A DNA stretch of 64,000 nt from Lysinibacillus sphaericus (GCF_006864135.1 NZ_SADV01000007.1:161464-225463), one strand, 5' to 3'; positions 36,997-46,522 are shown, counted from the stretch's first letter. Program-made: numbers and translations. Notes: a model not told the origin generated them from the letters alone.

Positions 36997-38608
36997 ACAT
37001 TGGTATGAAAAGTATCCAGATTTATTAAAAAGAGAAAGAGAGCTTTTAAGTAATTATGGATTTACATTTAAAATTAATAACAATGTTGTCGAATTTATTG
37101 GAAATTCTCGAATAATGAAGGATTACCCGATTAGGCTGATTTATCCTAATGGCTATCCTTCATTTCCACCTACTGTTAAATGTGATGTTGGAGACGATTT
37201 AATATTAGTTAGACACCACAATAAAATTACCAAAAGCCTATGCTTATTTGGATTTTCAAGCGAAAGATGGAAAGCCAATTTATCAGCTTTAGATATTTTA
37301 AATGAAATAGAGGAATTAATTTATAGATTTAGCCCCTTAAATTATAATGCAGAGCAAAATAAAGATGATATTGTTCCAGAACCATTGGTAAATCAGTTCG
37401 ACTACAAATTAGGGGGGATTTTAATTCCTCCACCTTTTGGAAACTGGGCTTTAGATGAATTTAAGGATGTTTCAAATTGTGAAATCTTATATGACCCTAA
37501 GACTCGCAGAGGGATTATTTCTAAATTAAAATTAACAAGTGATATAACAAAACTTGATGATAGTTATAAGAATTTTTTTGATGGCTATCCAATAATGAAA
37601 TCAACTGTAATTAAATTAAAAAAAGCACCACCTCTTATAAATGAAAATATCATTCAATGGCTAAAAGAAGAGAATATATCAATAAAAGAAAGTAAAAATC
37701 AGATATTATTCTTTATTTTCGAAGATGAATGGGGGAAAAAAGGAAATAAGAGAATAGGTTGGGTTGCATTAAAAATATTAGACGGTAGAGCAACATGGAT
37801 AAAATGCTACTCGATTAATTTAGATGATATAAATGTAAGAAATCCTTTTGGTCAACAATTAAATAAAAAAGTTGTTACTCTTATTGGCTGTGGTTCATTA
37901 GGTTCTATAGTGGCGACTACTTTAGCACAAGAGGGTATAACTACTTTAAATCTGATTGATTACGATATTTTAGAGCCAGCCAATTCAATTAGGCATCAAG
38001 TAGGTCAAGGATGGTTTGGTTTTTCGAAGGTGGTTGCTTTAAAACATAGAATTTTGAATCTTATTCCTATGGCTAAAGTAAATGATTATGGTTTTTCAGT
38101 AGGTGCTGGCACATCTGAAGAAAATGTAAGGAAGCTTTTACAACTTATTGGTGATTCTGATTTAATTATTGATACATCGGCATCGCATAAAGTAACACAT
38201 TATATTAATAGATTATGTGTAGAGGAAAAAAAGCCTCTAATAATAGGTTCCGTAACTAATGGAGCATGGAGTTGTGAAGTAGTACGTGTAATCCCTATGT
38301 TATCTGGGTGTTGGGGATGTTGGAATAAAACATATGGAGGAAAAATGCCTCCGAGTGCCCCTCCATCAGAGTTTCAGTTTGCTCCAGGATGTGACCAACC
38401 TACTTTTGTAGGAGGAATATCAAGTATAAACATTGCGGGTGGGTTAGTAGCGAAGGCAAGTATAGATACTTTATTAAACATTAATTCATCAGAGGACCAT
38501 TATATAGAATGGAGCGAAAGAGATAAGATAGGCAATAGGGAATATAAAATTAAATATTTACCTAATCCTCTATTAAAGGATTGTGAAGTTTGTAATGGAA
38601 ATTATTAA
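36962..38608 (+). CDS. cap2: Cap2, E2-E1 fusion for CD-NTase conjugation
   Basis: Cap2 activates the CD-NTase C-terminus and attaches it to targets in a ubiquitin-like reaction that primes the enzyme. The 548-residue protein has an N-terminal E2-like domain (residues about 10-125) with YPNGYPSFPP and the candidate catalytic C94 in KSLCLFGFSSERW. A linker follows, then an E1/ThiF adenylation domain (about 300-505) with IGCGSLGS, DYD and candidate catalytic C477 in APGCDQPTF. Two Cys pairs (GCWGCW, CEVC) could bind zinc. It overlaps the CD-NTase gene by 35 bases from this GTG; ATG 36983 is the alternative start. Confidence 0.92.
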   Translation: MNNLNEDMVKIEHWYEKYPDLLKRERELLSNYGFTFKINNNVVEFIGNSRIMKDYPIRLIYPNGYPSFPPTVKCDVGDDLILVRHHNKITKSLCLFGFSSERWKANLSALDILNEIEELIYRFSPLNYNAEQNKDDIVPEPLVNQFDYKLGGILIPPPFGNWALDEFKDVSNCEILYDPKTRRGIISKLKLTSDITKLDDSYKNFFDGYPIMKSTVIKLKKAPPLINENIIQWLKEENISIKESKNQILFFIFEDEWGKKGNKRIGWVALKILDGRATWIKCYSINLDDINVRNPFGQQLNKKVVTLIGCGSLGSIVATTLAQEGITTLNLIDYDILEPANSIRHQVGQGWFGFSKVVALKHRILNLIPMAKVNDYGFSVGAGTSEENVRKLLQLIGDSDLIIDTSASHKVTHYINRLCVEEKKPLIIGSVTNGAWSCEVVRVIPMLSGCWGCWNKTYGGKMPPSAPPSEFQFAPGCDQPTFVGGISSINIAGGLVAKASIDTLLNINSSEDHYIEWSERDKIGNREYKIKYLPNPLLKDCEVCNGNY

Positions 38609-39095
38609 GGTGCTTTTCACTGAAAATGCTTTGAAGAGTATGAAAGAAATCATTCTGAAATTTGGTAAGCGAGCTGAGATTGGTGGATGTTTAGTCGGTT
38701 GTCAGATTAATGATGTATTATTAGTTACACATGCTTCAGAACCGGGGCCAAAAGCAAAAATGAGTAGATATGCTATTAATATAGATAATAAATATACAAC
38801 TCGATTTTCTAATAGAATCAACCAATTATCCAACAACAAATTATATTATTTAGGAGACTGGCATACACATTTATCAACAGATTTAAGACCCAGTGTAACA
38901 GATTTAAGAGCTTTAAAGGTATTGAATAATTATGTACCTAAACAATTCAAGAATACTGTTATATCAGTAATAATGAATCATTTTGACAGTAATCAATTAA
39001 AGGCCTATAAATTTAGTATTCAAGATGATACAACACTAAATGAATTACAAATTGAAATTATTACTGACCCAGAATGGCTAAGTAAATTTATTTGA
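38583..39095 (+). CDS. cap3: Cap3, JAMM/JAB deconjugating peptidase
   Basis: Cap3 cleaves CD-NTase conjugates, opposing Cap2. The 170-residue protein shows a complete JAMM site: Glu32 in AEIGGCLVG, then H94-x-H96-x7-S104-x2-D107 in GDWHTHLSTDLRPSVTDL. The gene overlaps cap2 by 26 bases from GTG 38583, or by 14 from ATG 38595. It is the last gene of the operon; the repeat D terminator follows about 105 bases later. Confidence 0.92.
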   Translation: MKFVMEIIKVLFTENALKSMKEIILKFGKRAEIGGCLVGCQINDVLLVTHASEPGPKAKMSRYAINIDNKYTTRFSNRINQLSNNKLYYLGDWHTHLSTDLRPSVTDLRALKVLNNYVPKQFKNTVISVIMNHFDSNQLKAYKFSIQDDTTLNELQIEIITDPEWLSKFI

Positions 39096-39162
39096 TTTTC
39101 TATTGTAAAGGGCGGTGTTTCTTTTGCAAAGGAAATGTATTAAGCATTTAAATTATTTTAGA

Positions 39163-39262
39163 TTGGTAAATTCAAAAATTGAACATGGTAGATGTACATG
39201 AGACGTTGGATATAGCAATGACTATATGCAGCGTCTTTTTATTTTTGTCTATAGTCAAAATG
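39163..39262 (+). repeat. Repeat D copy 1, including an intrinsic terminator
   Basis: About 100 bases nearly identical to 46887-46987. It contains the hairpin AGACGTTG..ATATAG/CTATAT..GCAGCGTCT followed by a T-run (39200-39246), then CTATAGTCAAAATG. Confidence 0.8.
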
Positions 39263-39324
39263 GAATTGTATTTCCATTTATTATAAGAGGGAAAAATGTT
39301 GGATGAACAAGAGGAGGATAAAGA

Positions 39325-39507
39325 ATGACTGTATATCAGATGTTAAAAACCATCCACGTTGTTACGTATGAAGCACAGGTTAACTTTTTTGAGCAGGAAA
39401 TTTATAAAGAGTCTGAGCTTGCTGATGCTTTTTTAGATGTGCAGCTTCTACTTAAAGCAGGGGTATGTAAGCTTGTTGTGATGGATGAAGAAATGAATAG
39501 GGAATGA
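39325..39507 (+). CDS. Small acidic protein, unknown
   Basis: 60 residues with a strong GAGGAGG site before the ATG. Predicted mostly helical (ESELADAFLDVQLLLKAGV) with an N-terminal strand. No family recognised. It lies just downstream of repeat D. Confidence 0.55.
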   Translation: MTVYQMLKTIHVVTYEAQVNFFEQEIYKESELADAFLDVQLLLKAGVCKLVVMDEEMNRE

Positions 39508-39724
39508 ACAGAAAAAATAGTTTATCATATGCATCCATGGTTTAAGTGAAAGGTTTTTATGTGTCATCTTACTTTTCCTTACTGATATTATCGAATAAAT
39601 TTGCAAACCAAATCTATAATATAGCAAGTTTCTAATGACAAAGGCTTCTATTTTTTAGAAATCATTATTATTGGAAATTCTAATGCGATTGTGGATTAGA
39701 TAAATGAAACAGGGGGAACTGTAT

Positions 39725-40183
39725 ATGAATGAAAATACTGCGACTATAAAAGGAAACCGAGAGATTTCAAGGACATTTTCTCAGCGTCTCAAGCACTATC
39801 GGCAAGTCCGAAATCTCACTTATAAGCAATTAGGCGAACTGGCAAAAATGGATGCAGGCTATATCAATAAACTTGAAAAGGGTATTAGACGTGCCCCTTC
39901 GTATCCAATTATCAAGAACCTCGCTCAAGCACTTGGCGTGCAGATAACAGATTTAGTTGATATCGACCTATTTGAGGGAGACCTACCAGCAAAGAGTATT
40001 CAAGAGATGTTGGTATATAACGAATATCTAATTAGAGGAAAAATGCCAACAATGGAGGCAAGAGAGAGTTTGTTAGCACTTATACAAACATTACTGGATA
40101 GTGAATGGAAAGGGCATAGCAAACATGTAGATACAATTAAAATAATCGGTAAAGTAGATGTTTTTCTTAAGGCACTAAATTAA
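39725..40183 (+). CDS. XRE-family helix-turn-helix regulator
   Basis: 152 residues with a Cro/CI-type helix-turn-helix at residues about 16-72 (FSQRLKHYRQVRNLTYKQLG, MDAGYINKLEKGIRRAPSY, IKNLAQALGVQITDLVDI) and a helical C-terminal part. It probably regulates island genes, and it is one candidate to bind the GTATGAA palindromes. AGGGGG precedes the chosen ATG; an in-frame ATG at 39704 exists. Confidence 0.88.
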   Translation: MNENTATIKGNREISRTFSQRLKHYRQVRNLTYKQLGELAKMDAGYINKLEKGIRRAPSYPIIKNLAQALGVQITDLVDIDLFEGDLPAKSIQEMLVYNEYLIRGKMPTMEARESLLALIQTLLDSEWKGHSKHVDTIKIIGKVDVFLKALN

Positions 40184-40245
40184 TACATTAACAAAAGTTA
40201 GATAAGAGAACTATGATTTTTTATTAGTTCTCTTTATTTATATTT

Positions 40246-41140
40246 AAAGGGTGGTTCCAAAATTTCCGTACTGACGATACATATAATATAGCATAAAGTT
40301 AAGTAGAACAAGACAATGGGGTTAACCAGTTCCTTATTTTAGTATTGACTTGGTTCACCTTCAAGTCAAATACCCCCGCAATGAACTTTCGTATGCCTTT
40401 GAGCAACCAGAAGATTAGTCTGAAGGGCGAAAAATAATTCTGGTATACAGAACAGCACATCAAGAATGAAATCTAAAAAAATATATTTTTCATCATGCTT
40501 TTTCCTTTTACTCGTTCGAATTTTCCTTCTTTGCCATCATTTTTTCATGAAATAGTTACTGACTTTTATTATATTTATTTCTTGAATATATGTATGATTA
40601 AGGGTGTATTTGGTGTCATGAATGATGTATGTGATTTTAATGATTGATGTGTAACAATATCTGAAAATCTACGAAATAGTTTCATAAAAGTTCATACTTT
40701 ATCATATTTATTCCGTATTTTTTCGGGGGAAATACAGAAAAAGTATGAATAAGTTTGTACTTTTTTCACTTCATGAAGAAAATGGCATAGATTACACTAT
40801 GGTTGTATTTTGCTATGTGCAGGGAAAGAGAATCATTTCTGTCATATCAATAAGAAATTTTTAAATTGTTGTTCAGAAATGTAGAGACAGGGGATTATGA
40901 CCTTATGTTGATACCTAAGAAAGAAGCGTAGCCGATAATATATAAGATGTATGAAGAATATACGCCAGCGGAAATTAAAATAGAATTAGTGGATGAAGGT
41001 TTCCCTTCCATTTAATAATGAAAGGGGAAAATACTTTTGTTGTGCTTGTTCAATATGGGATTAAAGGAGTTCGTGACAATTCTGCCATAAGAATCAAAGG
41101 AAGAATTATTTCGTTTACTTTCAACAAGATTTGAAAGAAT
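40246..41140 (+). pseudogene. Degenerate copy of the 44.4-45.2 kb module (repeat unit, promoter, dead small gene)
   Basis: It starts with one copy of the 40-bp unit (GGTTCCAAAATTTCCGTACT), then GGGGTTAACCAG. A promoter region follows with the palindrome AGTATGAATAAGTTTGTACT (40742-40761) and TACACT. At 40905 ATG-TTG-ATA-CCT-AAG opens a frame like the gene at 44986, but it meets a stop after a few codons and has shifts later. The 1.1 kb around it contains no other gene. Confidence 0.7.
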
Positions 41141-41331
41141 TTATTGCAATGTCTCTGCCTTGCTTTCAGTTTAATTAAAAGTTTGATAAAATTAAACAGC
41201 CGAGCTTTTGGGTTTGTGCATAGAAAAGATATTTTTTATGAGAACACACCCTTTTGCATATGAAACAACCACCTTCTTTATTAAAACAAAGAAGGTGGTT
41301 GTTTTTATAATTTAAATTTAATATCCAAAGA

Positions 41332-41814
41332 CTAACATTTGATATACTTTTCTTTTAAAAAGTCTTTAATTGTTTCCTCGAATTTAAAGATTTCGAGAAT
41401 GGAGTAGTTCTTTTTAGATATATTAATTCCCCACTCTGGTTTACTTGTTTGTCCTGGTTTATCATAATTTCTATCAACAAATACTTCATTGGGTACTTCC
41501 CATGCCTGTGTAGGGATAATAAAAACGTCTGGCATTTCCCCAACACTAAAAATCAATAGAGCCAGGTATAGGTTTTTATTAGTAATATCGAATTTACTTT
41601 TTTGCATAAACACATAGCCTGGGCCTCTAAGAGATTTGACCTGTATTTCACAGAAACGACCATTTTTATCTTTTATAATAAAATCAATACCCCTGTCATC
41701 CACCTCTGTTGTGTAAACTTCTAATCCATAGGAAGCGAATTCCATTTTTGCGAAATACTCTGCGTACTTTCCTACTTGTAAAGAATTGAGTTTTGTCCAA
41801 TCAGTATTTGGCAT
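41332..41814 (-). CDS. DUF4365 / PD-(D/E)xK nuclease-like protein
   Basis: 160 residues. VGKYAEYFAKMEFASYGLEVY is followed by DDRGIDFIIK and CEIQVKSLRG, which gives the D...(E/Q)xK catalytic pattern of restriction-endonuclease-like folds. DUF4365 proteins of this size are common in defence islands. GGAGG 7 bases upstream supports this ATG. It is a single gene flanked by intergenic DNA, so whether it works alone or with an unrecognised partner is open. Confidence 0.7.
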   Translation of the reverse strand: MPNTDWTKLNSLQVGKYAEYFAKMEFASYGLEVYTTEVDDRGIDFIIKDKNGRFCEIQVKSLRGPGYVFMQKSKFDITNKNLYLALLIFSVGEMPDVFIIPTQAWEVPNEVFVDRNYDKPGQTSKPEWGINISKKNYSILEIFKFEETIKDFLKEKYIKC

Positions 41815-41939
41815 CACTATTCCTCCATATAATTTATGAATTTTATGCAGACTTTCCTAATATTAAATATTAACATAGAATAAAATACAGAAGTTTGAAA
41901 TTTCGATTAATATTCTTTTGTATAAAGAGGAAGGTATTT

Positions 41940-42551
41940 ATGGATAAATATTATTTCAATCTCATGCAATTTTTCGAGGGGTATGTAAGGAATTATCGCA
42001 GAATGAACTTATCCCATTTACATAATGTTTCTATGTTTACAAAAAGGGAAATTGACTTTTTTGCTCAATTAGGAGAAATGCTTGGCTTCGATGCATTCAT
42101 TGAAGATTCAAAGTTTGATAAATCAAAAGGGCGTTCCCGACCAATGGATTTATCTTGGTGGAAGTGGGATGCCCGATTTGATGATGAACATTTTTTATAT
42201 CTTGCCTTACATTTGGAGAGGGAGAGTATCCCGAAAAAAGATGTTGAAACAATAGAAAAGCTATTTTCGCAAACAGAAGAAGGATATGTTCCACATAATG
42301 TTATAGGGATACAATACATTAAATCTGCTGAAAGGGTAGATTATCTAAATGAATTGATTCTGCGAAAGAATAAAATTCAAAAGTCGAATGTTTTAATGGT
42401 TTACCGTTATCACGATGATGAATTTGATTTACAAAGAGTTCGTGCGTATAGTTTCGCCCCCGAAGGATTAAATGAAGAGAGGAAAGCCATTTTCAAATAT
42501 GACCAGTCAGGCTATTGTTATATGTGCTTTGATGAAGATTTTGCCCCGTAA
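41940..42551 (+). CDS. Hypothetical protein, 203 residues
   Basis: Soluble, aromatic-rich N-terminus (MDKYYFNLMQFFEGYVRNYR), with WWKWDARFDDEHFLYLALHLERES and a C-terminal domain ending GYCYMCFDEDFAP. The alternation of strands and the ExK-like LALHLERE could fit a nuclease-like fold, but I do not recognise a family. GAGGAAGG lies upstream of the ATG. Confidence 0.55.
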   Translation: MDKYYFNLMQFFEGYVRNYRRMNLSHLHNVSMFTKREIDFFAQLGEMLGFDAFIEDSKFDKSKGRSRPMDLSWWKWDARFDDEHFLYLALHLERESIPKKDVETIEKLFSQTEEGYVPHNVIGIQYIKSAERVDYLNELILRKNKIQKSNVLMVYRYHDDEFDLQRVRAYSFAPEGLNEERKAIFKYDQSGYCYMCFDEDFAP

Positions 42552-42678
42552 CAAAATAACAAAAAGAATCACGGATTCGATTAAGTTTTAAAGAAAAAAT
42601 GAAAGTTTAGATAGTGCGGAGCAACAGTTCTTAAGAACAGTAACAAATAGGGTTTTGGAAGAAATAACGAGGGATGTG

Positions 42679-43515
42679 ATGAAAATGTTTTCTCTTGAAG
42701 AATATATTTCAAAAAGAAAAAGGGAAGATAAAATAAATGAATATGATATTGATTCAAGAAATGAAAATTTGCGTATTTGTGTAAATTATGTTTTTGAATA
42801 TTTTAATCAATATTTGAATATTGAGGAGATGGAACAAAAAACATTCTTAAATGAAGAACGGTTATTAAAATTTAGAAATCAATTGGAAAAGTATGAAGAT
42901 GCTGTTCAAGAATGGCTTGTCGATATTTATGATGTTCATGAAAAGCAAATCCATCGTTCTATTATAAGTTATTTAAAAAATGAGGAACTTTTCCTTTTAT
43001 ATAACACTGAACATGAATTTAGGACTTGTTCATATGATTGTTATGCCAATCTTATAAAAAAGAACCCATTTTTAAAAGGTCAGACAGAGATGTTATTCAA
43101 TTTTATAAAAGATTACCATCGAATTGAAAGTGAAAAAGAGGTAAATAATCCTTCGATATTTTTGACTGAGGATATAAATGAATGGTTGGAAAGAACTTGG
43201 AGTAAGCACAAAGTGAATATTTGGGCGTTTGCTTCTAATTATTTATCACGTTTTTCTGATGATGATTCTTTATGGCCAGTAAAACATAAAATTAAAACCA
43301 GTGAAAATTGGCAACCTTATTTTTATGATTATAAACAAAAAACAAATCTCTTTAATTTAAATACTCTGTACACCAAAATTTCAACGAAGTCTTTTATAAA
43401 AGGGAAGAAGCAGTTTCTTGAAGTAATTTTGATGTACATTTGGTTACATGATATATATGGAGACAATGAGAATTATTGGAGAGAATACTGTATCAAGGTG
43501 ATTAATAATTTATAA
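42679..43515 (+). CDS. Hypothetical helical protein
   Basis: 278 residues from this ATG, mostly helical and charged, with no membrane segment. Conspicuous stretches are VNYVFEYFNQYLNIEEME, EWLVDIYDVHEKQIHRSI and VILMYIWLHDIYGDNENYWREYC. GAGGG upstream fits ATG 42679 or 42685. No family recognised. It may be co-transcribed with the next gene. Confidence 0.55.
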   Translation: MKMFSLEEYISKRKREDKINEYDIDSRNENLRICVNYVFEYFNQYLNIEEMEQKTFLNEERLLKFRNQLEKYEDAVQEWLVDIYDVHEKQIHRSIISYLKNEELFLLYNTEHEFRTCSYDCYANLIKKNPFLKGQTEMLFNFIKDYHRIESEKEVNNPSIFLTEDINEWLERTWSKHKVNIWAFASNYLSRFSDDDSLWPVKHKIKTSENWQPYFYDYKQKTNLFNLNTLYTKISTKSFIKGKKQFLEVILMYIWLHDIYGDNENYWREYCIKVINNL

Positions 43516-43572
43516 AATTAATTTTCACCAGAGTCATAAATCTCCTATGGTTGATAGTCTGGTGGGAAATTT

Positions 43573-44067
43573 ATGTTTTTTAAAAGAAGGGGCGATGGAA
43601 AATTGAACATGGTTATAGTATTTGAAGAACAGGTTGTTAAGAAAACAGAACAAAAATTGAAGCAGACTTTAGCAAAGTTAAAAGAAGATGTACATCTTCA
43701 ACAGCGTTTTAGGGAAGTGACTGATTTATCATCAACATTGGAAAGATATAAAGTTATCATAGAAGATTTTCATATTAATAAAGAGGATAGAGATAAGCGG
43801 ATAGCGGAAAGAAATGAACTTTTAGAGAAACATGATATAATATATTCTGAATTGATATTAGAAGGATTTGAAGATTCATGGATAACAACTATTGTTAAAC
43901 ATGAAATGGAGAATTTGAAAAAGGTTACTAAAGATGCAAGGGAAGAGGCATGCAAGGAACATTTTGGAAAAGCTGATATTGAAGATATTGATATAATGGA
44001 CGACCGTTTTGACCTTGTATTACAACAAATGCAGCGAGCAAAAAATAAGTATATTAAGGGCAATTGA
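43573..44067 (+). CDS. Hypothetical coiled-coil protein
   Basis: 164 residues, strongly charged, long helices (VKKTEQKLKQTLAKLKEDVH, EDRDKRIAERNELLEKHDII). It is probably a coiled-coil protein with no recognised family. A CACCAGA/TCTGGTG hairpin sits in the gap before it. The start could be this ATG (GGTGGG upstream) or TTG/ATG near 43603-43609. Confidence 0.5.
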   Translation: MFFKRRGDGKLNMVIVFEEQVVKKTEQKLKQTLAKLKEDVHLQQRFREVTDLSSTLERYKVIIEDFHINKEDRDKRIAERNELLEKHDIIYSELILEGFEDSWITTIVKHEMENLKKVTKDAREEACKEHFGKADIEDIDIMDDRFDLVLQQMQRAKNKYIKGN

Positions 44068-44390
44068 AAAATTTCAAGAAGCCTCTTTTTATGCTATTGA
44101 ATTAATGGTGAATTATACGAGCGGATATTGGACACTCTATCCAGTTTCGCTCGTATATTTGTCGAAAAATAGAATTAGATATATTAGAAATGAGGAATTT
44201 CAGCCTAAGGTGAGTAAAATGAGAAATGCTAAAGCATTAATTTAACAACAATTTAGCATTTTTAAATTCAAATGATTTTGTTGGAAAATATTTATACGAC
44301 AGTTCTTGTGGATATTTAGTCTTTGTACTGTTCAGTTCAAAAATCTGTAAGAAAATCCGCTTTAGCTTCATTTAATAGTCTAACGGCAAA
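44068..44390. other. Gene-free stretch before the tandem repeats
   Basis: It holds an inverted repeat ACGAGCG..TCGCTCGT near 44116-44153. A frame-shifted open frame across 44009-44245 shows no coding signs. Confidence 0.5.
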
Positions 44391-44580
44391 GGATGTTCTA
44401 TAATCTCCGTACTGAACGACACATTTCAAAGGGTGTTCTAAAATCTTCGTACTGAACGACACATTTCAAAGGGTGTTCTAAAATCTCCGTACTGAACAAC
44501 ACATTTCAAAGGGTGTTCCAAAATCTCCGTACTGAATGACACATTTCAAAGGGTGTTCCAGATTCTTCGTACTGAACATA
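44391..44580. repeat. Tandem array of a 40-bp unit, about 4.7 copies
   Basis: TGTTCTAAAATCTCCGTACT and GAACGACACATTTCAAAGGG make one unit. Units start at 44394, 44434, 44474, 44514 and 44554 with 1-4 differences. One diverged unit is present at 40246. No open frame crosses it. Confidence 0.92.
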
Positions 44581-44811
44581 CACATAAAATCGTATGTAGT
44601 TAAACAGGAACAAAGCATGGGGTTACCAGTACCTTGTTTCAATAGGGGCATGAGGGTTTATTTGGTTTCATATATTGCTTGGTTACAATTAATGATGTGG
44701 ATTCCAATAGTGTTTGTTACTTAACTTTATCTGAACATGTGTAAAAGAATTTCATAAATGTTCATACTTTCTCATATTTATTTCGAAATAGTTTGTAGTA
44801 AATACAGAAAA

Positions 44812-44831
44812 AATATGAAAAAGTTCATACT
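44812..44831. promoter_or_regulatory. GTATGAA-N4-TTCATAC palindrome upstream of the gene at 44986
   Basis: AATATGAAAAAGTTCATACT is centred 44 bases before a TATACT -10 (44863-44868) that has no proper -35. A partial copy lies about 60 bases upstream. The 40.7-kb copy has the same spacing, which suggests an activator site. Confidence 0.6.
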
Positions 44832-44985
44832 TATTTCGCTAAATGATGAAAATGGTATAGGTTATACTATGACCGTATTTTGCATTATAATCGATAACAC
44901 ATGTTAAGGTATCTATTATTATCAAGTTACATATATGAAGTTTGAGAATTGCTGTTTAAAGCATGGGGGAAGGGGTTAGGACATT

Positions 44986-45213
44986 ATGTTGATTCCTAAA
45001 AGAGCAGGGCAGCCAGTGAATTATGAGATATATCAAGAGTATACACCAGCGGAAAATAAATTGGAGTTAGTGGATGGTGTTTTCCTACCATTTGATGATG
45101 AAAGGGCGAAAATGCTTTCTTTGTGTTTGTACAATCTGGGATTACAGGACTTCGTTAAAATATTGCCACAAGAATCGAAGGACGAATTGTTTCAGTTGCT
45201 TCAACAAGATTAG
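44986..45213 (+). CDS. Small acidic protein, unknown
   Basis: 75 residues: MLIPKRAGQPVNYEIYQEYT then a Leu/Asp-rich C-terminal half ending DELFQLLQQD. No family recognised. It is the intact version of the dead copy at 40905 and is preceded by the same repeat-and-palindrome promoter region. The ribosome binding site is weak (AAGGGGTTAGG). Confidence 0.55.
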   Translation: MLIPKRAGQPVNYEIYQEYTPAENKLELVDGVFLPFDDERAKMLSLCLYNLGLQDFVKILPQESKDELFQLLQQD

Positions 45214-45274
45214 TATCGGAAACAGGCTCGACATGATAGATGAGGTTGTATTAGTCAAAATGAAGGCATTGGTA

Positions 45275-45556
45275 TTAATCCAGTGCCTTCATCTTGTTTT
45301 TATATAGTTTAATAAATTCTTTACTGAATTCCCTCGTGTTCAATTGTGTTCTACCTACAGGTTCATAATCAATTTTAAAAGAAAATTCAGCATTCAATTT
45401 TTTTAGTTCCTCGTACATACTTTTCACAGGAGTTTCAATTTCATCGATTATTTTATAAATTTTCAGTCTTGGCAATGGATTCTTATCAGAAAATAGATAA
45501 ATGCGATATAATCCATTGTTTGATTTAATATCTATTACTTCAAGTAAATTGTTCAT
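45275..45556 (-). CDS. Hypothetical small protein
   Basis: 93 residues, soluble, alternating strands and helices (LLEVIDIKSNNGLYRIYLFS, VKSMYEELKKLNAEFSFKID, TREFSKEFIKLYKNKMKALD). GGAGG 7 bases before the ATG is a strong site. No family recognised. Confidence 0.6.
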   Translation of the reverse strand: MNNLLEVIDIKSNNGLYRIYLFSDKNPLPRLKIYKIIDEIETPVKSMYEELKKLNAEFSFKIDYEPVGRTQLNTREFSKEFIKLYKNKMKALD

Positions 45557-45754
45557 TTCATAACCTCCAAACGAAACACTTTAGTATACATATTGTAGCA
45601 TGTAGTGTTAGAGATTCTCCTATAATTAAGTGGGTTCAATTGCGTTTGTACCATAACTATATCTGAACATTTGCGAAAGAAGTACGAAATAATTTCATAA
45701 CTGTTCTTAATTTATCGTACTTATACCATAACATTTCAGAGGAATTATGCAAAA

Positions 45755-45774
45755 AGTATGAAAAAGTTCATACT
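45755..45774. promoter_or_regulatory. Near-perfect GTATGAA palindrome upstream of recU
   Basis: AGTATGAAAAAGTTCATACT has 8-base arms. A degenerate TTTCATAA..GTTCTTAA copy lies about 55 bases upstream, and a TAAAAC -10-like element about 42 bases downstream, as at the other members. Confidence 0.6.
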
Positions 45775-45880
45775 TTTTTAGTCCGAAATTTAATCGGCAA
45801 TAGTAAAACTGAACAATCTTTATAAAATCTATGTTTATCCTCTATCATAATAAAAAATGAAAAAAGAGAGGAAGAAAAGC

Positions 45881-46375
45881 ATGACCGTCACCATAAGTGA
45901 GAGTAAAAGAAAAGGAGGAAAGCGTTTAAACCCTGGGAAACAGTTCGAGAAGGACTTCTATGCCTCTGTTTCAGAGAAGGGGTACCTATTTGTCTATAGA
46001 TTAAAAGATGACAATTTAGGCTTTGCAAACGTGAAAAATCCCTGTGATTTTATCTTATATAAAAAGCCAAACATCTACCTTTTAGAATTGAAGAGTCACA
46101 AAGGAAAATCCATTCCATTTGGAGCCATCCAATCCTATCAAATCGAATCATTGTACCGATTCAGCAACATAGATGGTGTAAAGGCTGGATTTGTATTCAA
46201 CTTTAGAGATATGAATGAGACATATTTTGTAGAGGCTGTATCTGTGTATCATTTTTATCATGAAAGGAAACGGAAGAGTTTTTCATTGAACTGGGTAAAA
46301 GAAAATGGAAATGCTATTTCGCAGGAGCTTAAAAGGACAAGGTTTAAATACGATTTGGGCGAGCTACTTAAATAG
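45881..46375 (+). CDS. recU: RecU-like Holliday junction resolvase
   Basis: It resolves four-way junctions in recombination. The 164-residue protein has the RecU nuclease core: KGGKRLNPGKQFEKDFYASV, then NPCDFILYKKPNIYLLELKSHKGKSIPF (D...ExK) and the IQ motif of the stalk region. It is shorter than chromosomal RecU (about 200), as in phage and plasmid versions. GAGAGG favours this ATG over one at 45857. A GTATGAA palindrome lies upstream. Confidence 0.88.
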   Translation: MTVTISESKRKGGKRLNPGKQFEKDFYASVSEKGYLFVYRLKDDNLGFANVKNPCDFILYKKPNIYLLELKSHKGKSIPFGAIQSYQIESLYRFSNIDGVKAGFVFNFRDMNETYFVEAVSVYHFYHERKRKSFSLNWVKENGNAISQELKRTRFKYDLGELLK

Positions 46376-46522
46376 TATAGGAGGAAGAGAGGGGGAAGAA
46401 TCAATTGAAAATGGAATAAATCTTCGATTGAACACCTTTTCCTATTACCTTATAAATTTTGCAATTGCGTACGCTATACGGTTTGTTATGATTAAGTCAA
46501 GAATTTGCAGAGGGGGCAGGAA

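Noticed and set aside
44009..44245. 78-codon frame overlapping the end of the coiled-coil gene
   Set aside because: No ribosome binding site, overlaps 60 bases of a better frame, and contains an inverted repeat.
44391..44580. Possible CRISPR array
   Set aside because: The 40-bp units are contiguous with no variable spacers, and no cas genes are present; it is a simple tandem repeat.
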